Positions 58,901 to 64,000 of a stretch of DNA of 64,000 nt are shown here, piece by piece. The translations under genes were made by a program, and so were the position numbers. How positions within the stretch are numbered: the stretch's first letter is position 1; each line of letters begins with the position of its first letter. The notes below the pieces were generated by a model. The model saw only the letters and a list, made by a program, of their open reading frames with translations. It searched no databases and was not told the DNA's origin. Origin of the DNA: Edaphochlamys debaryana (Eukaryota; Chlorophyta; Chlorophyceae; Chlamydomonadales); assembly GCA_016858145.1 (NCBI GenBank), contig JAEHOE010000183.1, positions 124,001 to 188,000 on the forward strand, given 5' to 3'.

Positions 58901-61900
58901 AATGCTCGATCGCTTGTCCGCTCCCCCCAGACCTCTCCCACGGCGCGCTGCTGCTGTCCGGCGGTCCGAGGGCCAACCGCTCGGGCGTCGTACAGCTGAG
59001 CTGGTGAGGGGGGCTGCACTGAGCTTGTACCGGTCCGCCCGCCCCGCTTGGTGGCGCTATGTGTTGTGGGTCAACTCACACCGCCCTTAAGGGTCAGCAC
59101 ATCGCCCTCTCTGCTGCCCCCGTTCGAACCCCAGGTGTGGCTTCCTGGGCAGTGTGTCCATGTCGGGCATACAGCACCTCGAGGTCACCGAGTCAGACCC
59201 CGTGCCCCGCCGGGGGGGCCCCCTCGTCAATGACTCTCTGCCAGAGGTGTTGCTGTACGGCGCCCGCCGCTTCATGCCCATTAATGCGTTAAGGGCAGCC
59301 GCAATCTGCACGCGCCTGGGGTTCAAGTACGGCAGGTGCGGGCGTACGGCACGAGCTCATGGCAGTACGGCAGTACGGCAGGCAATCGTTCGGGGTTGTG
59401 AGCACAACAAGCCATTCACCCGACCGAACTTGGTCCCCTCCGCAGTGCCAAGCTGGGCTCTAAGTGCTACGGCTACGGACGGGGGCTGGTGCTGGACCTT
59501 GCACCGGTGTGCTCTCGAGGCACAGCCCAGCAAGCGAAGACGCTCGTGGAGACAAATACCCGACTGCCCGGAACTCTTGGGTTCGTGCCCGAGGGTGGGT
59601 GCTGCGGGGCTGTGGGAGGGCAGGCGTTGCCTTGGCGCCGTCTACCCTTGGTCTGCCCAAACCGCGACGTCCTCATCCCCCGCAAACGCAGGCGCCTGTC
59701 GCGGCTTCGACGTCCGGGTTTCGCTGGTTCTAAACCACACGCGGGACCTGTCCGTGGATTGCTACGACGAGCCCTCGGAGCTGGCGCCGGATGTGTACGA
59801 GCCGCAGCCGGGTGCGTTGGGTGGGCGTGTGGATTGCCGGCCGGCTGTCTTGCACTTGGGAAGGCCTGAAAGAGAGGGGCCTGAAGGGCGTGAGACGGCC
59901 TAGTTGGCGAGGGTTTGGGATGCCTTTGGCCTTTGGGGCGAGGGCCAACGCCTTCGGTTGGGTTTGTGTCGCCGTTCCCGTCTGCGCTGCCGCGCCCATA
60001 ACCCGCTGCCTTCCCCCCTCACCCTCACCGCCTCTGCCCCCAGGTGACCCGCCCCCCGGAGCGGTCCGGCTCATGTCTTTCAGTGCGGCGCGGGGCTGGG
60101 CCCGGGCGCCCAATACGTCCGAGGGGGCTGCTGGGTTCGTGCAGGTGCGTTGGCTGGGAGATGGCAGGGGGAGGCGTGGAGGGGTTGATGGGCACAGATG
60201 CTGTCCGTTGAGTCTGGAGGGCGGGAGGCCCTGCAGGATCTGGGCCTGGACACTGCTTACATCTTGATCGTACGGGAGGATCTTGTGTAGCAAGGTGCCC
60301 CTTTGTCGGCCCACCCCGCAGGTGTGGGTCTCTGGTGCCTGGAGCGCGGTGTGCAGTCTGCGATGGGACGATGCGGGCGCTGCCAAGGCGTGCCGGGAGA
60401 TGGGATTCGCGGGGGGCTCCGTGGCGTACGACGTACGGTTCCCTGCAGACAGCATGCTGGCCCGATGGCGCAGCATCGTGCCGTACCATACAGGCTGCAT
60501 CGCGCAGGACGATGCGCCCTTTGTCGGCTGCCTGCCGCCCCCGGGCGTTGCAGCGGTGAGGCTGCCGTTTCGGGATATTGCAAGGGGGATGTGTCGCATG
60601 ACTTGGCGAGATCCGTACCCCTACAGGCAAGACACGTGCGGCGAACCTGACGCAACCCCGTCCCCCGCTCCGCCCCACAGCCCTGCTACTACACAGACCT
60701 CGCCACGGCCCGCTGCCTCGCCCCCGCCGCCACGCTGCCACCGCCCAGCCCGGCTTCCCCGGCCCCGCCGCTGGCGCCCCCGCCGCCGGCGCTACTGCCG
60801 CCCGGACAGCAGGGACCCAGCCCTACCGTCCAACCTGGCGCCTGCCCTCTCTGCGTCATGGTCGAATTTCGCGCGGCAGAGGGCCCCGATGGATTCAACG
60901 TTCCGCACGACGCCTGCGATCGCGTCGCCAATGCTGCGACGCAGCTCCTTTCGCCCGCGAGTGCCAGCAACATGAGCCTACTCGCGATGCTTCGCGCGCA
61001 CTGCACCTACGCGCAGCGTCCGGAGTCGGGGCTTCAGGATCCCGGCCTCGTTGGGCCGCTAAAGTGCGCGGGCCCAGTCACGCGCGTCCACAACTCGCGG
61101 GGCAAGGCGCGTATCCGCGCTTGCGGCGAAATGCGGAGACCTGAGGCGCTGAACGCGCTGTTGTTTGTGATCCTGGAGCGCTGCTACGACCCCTTCGGTG
61201 CCGGCGAGGTGATCGTGAATTACGCTAGGGAGAGTGTTTCCGTACAGGCGGGCCTCCGTACGGACGGCATGTTGGTTTTCGACGAGGTGCGTGCGGGGGC
61301 ATGGTTGGCGCTGAGACGTGTTTGAGGGATGGCTGCATGCAGGGGGCAGGTGATGACAGGTAGTGGGATGCGATGAGGTAGGGGCGGAAGCATTAGAGCT
61401 GGGGGCGGGGAAGCAGCATAGAGCTTACACCCTCAGCCGTCAACCGCCAACCACCAACCGCCACAGGACTATGACTACAACCTTCAGTTCATCGACTCGA
61501 CGGAGCTGGTCTTCCAGTCGTGCGGCTACCTGAGCTACAACCGCTTGAAGGCCGCAACCGCCCCCCTCAACGACCAAGTACGGGCCGTACAGTCCAGCCC
61601 GCCGCCACAGGCACCCGGCGTGGACACAGACCTGTACGACTTGTCGTACGACCCGCCGTCTGGAGATGAGGATCCTGCAGTGTCGTACGGATCTCCGCCG
61701 CTTCCCTCCATGGGCAATACGGCCGCGCCCCCGCCTCCGCTGCTCCGGCCTTCCGACCTCCCGTGGGCGCCCTCGCTCCCCTCCACTCCGCCCCCGCCTG
61801 CCGCCCCCAGGCCAGTGGAGGGCGCACCGCCCCCGGCACCGCCCCCGGCGCAAGGTGGGTGTGGGTTTGGTGTGACAAGGGTGGCTGCCCGAACGCAGGA

Positions 61901-62132
61901 ACAGGGCTGAGCGCCTTGAAGCACCGCTCATGGAGCAAGCGACCGGGGCCCTGGCACTCGAGCTCTCGCTGAGGCCGTCCCGCTGGCTGCCTGACGCTTG
62001 CTGTGCGCTCATCTCTCCGCCTCACGCTCGCGCCCCCCTCCCTGTGCATGCGTGTTCCTTCCGTCCGCAGACCCCTCGCCACCTGCCTACCCTCCCGCCT
62101 ACCCGCCGGCCTACCCCCCGGCGCACCGATAG
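55949..62132 (+). CDS. Secreted multi-SRCR protein with Tyr-Pro-Pro tail, copy B
   Basis: Fourteen exons: 55949-56018, 56305-56940, 57330-57423, 57741-58374, 58543-58645, 58931-59003, 59135-59335, 59446-59594, 59692-59811, 60044-60144, 60322-60555, 60681-61286, 61467-61854, 62071-62132; 1156 residues. Signal peptide MAKGQRSQSLALLLVIILLL; Pro-rich stalk to residue 235; canonical SRCR domain (YGSWWGVCNHRWTGTEAAVV) about 236-342; divergent SRCR-like modules corresponding to those of copy A; the same exon-12 domain; tail SPPAYPPAYPPAYPPAHR. Exons 3, 6-11 and 14 are identical in length to copy A. From exon 12 on, the two genes are nearly identical at the base level, while exons 1, 2 and 5 differ strongly. 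Intron 2 begins directly with (GTGCGT)30. Secretion is clear; ligand and role are inferred as extracellular matrix or recognition. Confidence 0.87.
56941..57120 (+). repeat. (GTGCGT)30 microsatellite starting exactly at a 5' splice site
   Basis: Thirty perfect hexamers form the first 180 bp of intron 2 of SRCR copy B. Copy A has only GTGCGCGTGTAAG at the same place. Every hexamer offers a GTGCGT donor in the same phase. If retained, the run is read as alternating Ala-Cys and ends at a TAG right after it. Confidence 0.95.
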
Positions 62133-62690
62133 CCCCTAGACTCAGCCGAACCAAACCAAACGCGCAAGTGATGGCACGAGTATTTGTGAAGAGCTTGTAG
62201 GGCTGCATACATGAAGCATCTGGGGACTGCTGGAGATAGAGGCATCGCCGTGTGTACAGGCCCTGCTGCGTGTGCTGCTGTTCCATCTGAGGCACGGGTG
62301 GTGTGGGGTGTATTTTAAGCGGCAGTTATAGTAGTTATAGCCCCTTCTGTATGCGACGTAGTGTTTGGAGATATCCATGTGAAGGGCCTCGCTCCGTCCT
62401 GTAGGACGCCGCTTGAGGGGACAACCGTCATGACATGTGCTTTGTTTTGCCAAATGCGGGGTCATACCAGTTCATTCTTGCATTCTTGTGGATTGCTATG
62501 CGGGCAAGCTATAGCATACGCAACTAGTTAAGTGGGAGGGCGGGAGTCAACCAAGGCACCGGGTCAAGGGGCTCCAGAGCCAGGAGGCCTGCTGGCCAGT
62601 GCTGCCTGCATTTGGCTTACTTGAAACATTTGCGGGAGCTGGAGGGCTGTGTGGGTGTGGTTGGGGGCGGCTGTTATAAAGCAGGCAGGA
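62133..62690. repeat. 3' flank of SRCR copy B, duplicate of the copy A flank
   Basis: Similar to 54577-55150 with several indels. Shared blocks include the region after the stop, gggctgcatacatgaagcat, and the gggagctggagggctgtgtg block. It is the right boundary of the tandem duplication. Confidence 0.75.
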
Positions 62691-63255
62691 GGTGGCTGAG
62701 GAAGGAGCGCAGGGCATGGGAACCGCTGCGGGATCTGACACGTGGCATGGGGGGGCGTGGGGGGGGGAGTATGGGCCCACGCTCCCCTTGCTTGGTTAAC
62801 GCTGGTCACCAGGCGGTGCGTGCCTTTGACGTACAGCACCTGTCGTACCGCCGTACATGGCTGGGCCTGGTAGACAGGTGTTCACATTCTTAAGTCATGC
62901 TCGAATCTATTCTCCTGGCGTGTGGCGTGCCAGAGCCTGACCGTTATCCCCCATGCACCTCAAACCCGCGCGCATGACCCCATCCCCAATGCAAAGTTTG
63001 CCAAAGTTCGCCAACGTGGCGAAATCATCCGTGTACAGTCCGCCATGCATGAACCTCGTCACCTGCTTCTCACTCGTTCATTCGCTCTCATTCCCGCCCC
63101 CATCCGCTAGAAGCCTCGTCAGCAAATCACCTCCAGCCACCGACAGTAGCCATAGCCAGGGCCCGCAATCTATTCGCCAGCACGGCTGTTCACGTGCCCA
63201 TCGGCCGCTCACACACAAGGTCATGCGCCAACCATCTATCATTACTGCTTGTGCT
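62691..63255. other. Intergenic sequence between SRCR copy B and the right-end gene
   Basis: No gene-like frame was found. The right part is probably the 3' UTR of the minus-strand gene whose stop lies at 63256. Confidence 0.4.
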
Positions 63256-63794
63256 TTACTTGACGGTGATCGTGTACTCCCACTGCGCGTCCGGCAGGGT
63301 CAGGGGGCCCACGTTGACCAGGTCGGCGCGGCAGGCGACCGGGTCGGGGAAGCACTCGCCTGCATGGGTCGGGCCCCGGCACGGAAGGGAACTTTGGCTG
63401 GCGCACGTGGGTGAGGGAGCGGCGGCGGGGCTTAGCTGGGGGGGAAGCGGGCAATACGGGGGCTATATATGGTTGATTGACGTACGGGCCCAGCAACAGC
63501 AAGCCCGACATGGTGTGGCGCGGGCCAAATGGGAGCGTGCACCCCACCACGTGCTCACCCCTGCGTGCCCACCCCTGCACGCGCGTGCACGCTCACCCCT
63601 GCGCATGCCCCTGCCTCCCTGCTCCCCCTCCCCCCTCCCATGCTCCCCCACACCCGTGAGCGTGTTGGTGCCGTAGCGCCAGAAGTCGCGGCCCGCCGCG
63701 GGCGCCTCACAGGCCCGGAAGCCGAACGACAGCCGGTGTGTGCCCTGGGGCATGCCCCTGGGGAAGATGAGGTACCAGCCCGCGTCGCCAAAGT
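63256..63794 (-). CDS. 3' end of an unrecognised gene, probably an extracellular or beta-rich domain (partial)
   Basis: Two exons read right to left: 63794-63654 and 63359-63256 (stop TAA). They join in phase 1 to NTLTGECFPDPVACRADLVN and end with WEYTITVK. The first exon encodes GWYLIFPRGMPQGTHRLSFG and FRACEAPAAGRDFWRYG. Paired cysteines, aromatic residues and alternating strands suggest an extracellular beta-sandwich, but I do not recognise the family. The upstream exon is not certain: the frame stays open to about 63945, and the gene may continue past the window edge. Confidence 0.6.
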
Positions 63795-64000
63795 CTGCAT
63801 GGGGCATGGGGGCCACGCACATGGGGGTTGGAGGAGCGAGTGGGCGGGGGTTGCTCCACGGCAGCACCCCCGCCCCGCATGCCGGGCCCCGGCCTCCCCT
63901 CGACGACACGCGCGTGGACACGTGGACCCCCGCCGGCGCCCTCATCAGGCCCAGGTCAGGCCCAGGTCAGGCCCAAGCCGGGCCCACGCCAGGCCCGCAC
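63795..64000. other. Upstream intron or exon of the right-end gene, with a short tandem repeat
   Basis: An AG acceptor directly precedes 63794, so this stretch is most likely intron. It holds imperfect repeats of caggcccaggt at about 63948-64000. No exon can be placed with confidence. Confidence 0.35.

Noticed and set aside
8821..63255. Retrotransposon or DNA transposon ORFs in the intergenic regions
   Set aside because: No reverse transcriptase, integrase or transposase motif, terminal repeat pair or target-site duplication could be recognised by eye.

Overview
The window comes from the nuclear genome of a green alga of the Chlamydomonas/Volvox lineage (Chlamydomonadales). The evidence is very high GC, strongly GC-biased third codon positions, many short GT-AG introns, long disordered Ala/Ser/Gly/Pro-rich protein segments, and a pherophorin, a cell-wall family typical of volvocine algae. 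I rebuilt nine spliced genes by hand. In the seven complete genes the exon phases join and the total coding length is a multiple of three. The genes at the two ends of the window are cut off or incomplete on the 5' side. No bacterial, organellar, tRNA, rRNA or CRISPR signal was seen.

Layout. 1-8820 (+): the 5'-truncated end of a six-helix cyclic-nucleotide-gated-type cation channel with a very long disordered tail and a non-canonical pore filter. 8821-13331: mostly non-coding, with minisatellites. 13332-15158 (-): a pherophorin. 18196-24542 (-): SRCR gene copy C. 25477-33276 (-): a 2146-residue disordered and coiled-coil protein with a C-terminal membrane helix. 33935-36042 (+): a SYP71-type Qc-SNARE. 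37693-39591 (+): a tandem paralogue of that SNARE that has lost the SNARE core and membrane anchor. 41908-47193 (-): a plant-type NADPH thioredoxin reductase in 16 exons, probably with an upstream presequence exon. 48386-54576 (+) and 55949-62132 (+): SRCR gene copies A and B in tandem, inverted relative to copy C. 63256-63794 (-): the 3' end of an unrecognised gene.

The most distinctive content is the three-copy SRCR family. Each gene has 14 exons with nearly the same sizes and phases. Each encodes a signal peptide, a proline-rich stalk, one canonical six-cysteine SRCR domain, two divergent SRCR-like modules, an unrecognised Cys-containing domain, and a C-terminal tail of repeated Tyr-Pro-Pro units. 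Parts of the copies are almost identical and other parts are very different, which suggests recombination between copies. A fragment of the neighbouring coiled-coil gene sits in front of copy B and shows that the block was once duplicated together with its neighbour. Together with the pherophorin, this half of the window looks like an extracellular-matrix or surface-protein locus. The middle holds membrane-traffic genes (SNARE, truncated SNARE, tail-anchored coiled-coil protein) and one redox enzyme.
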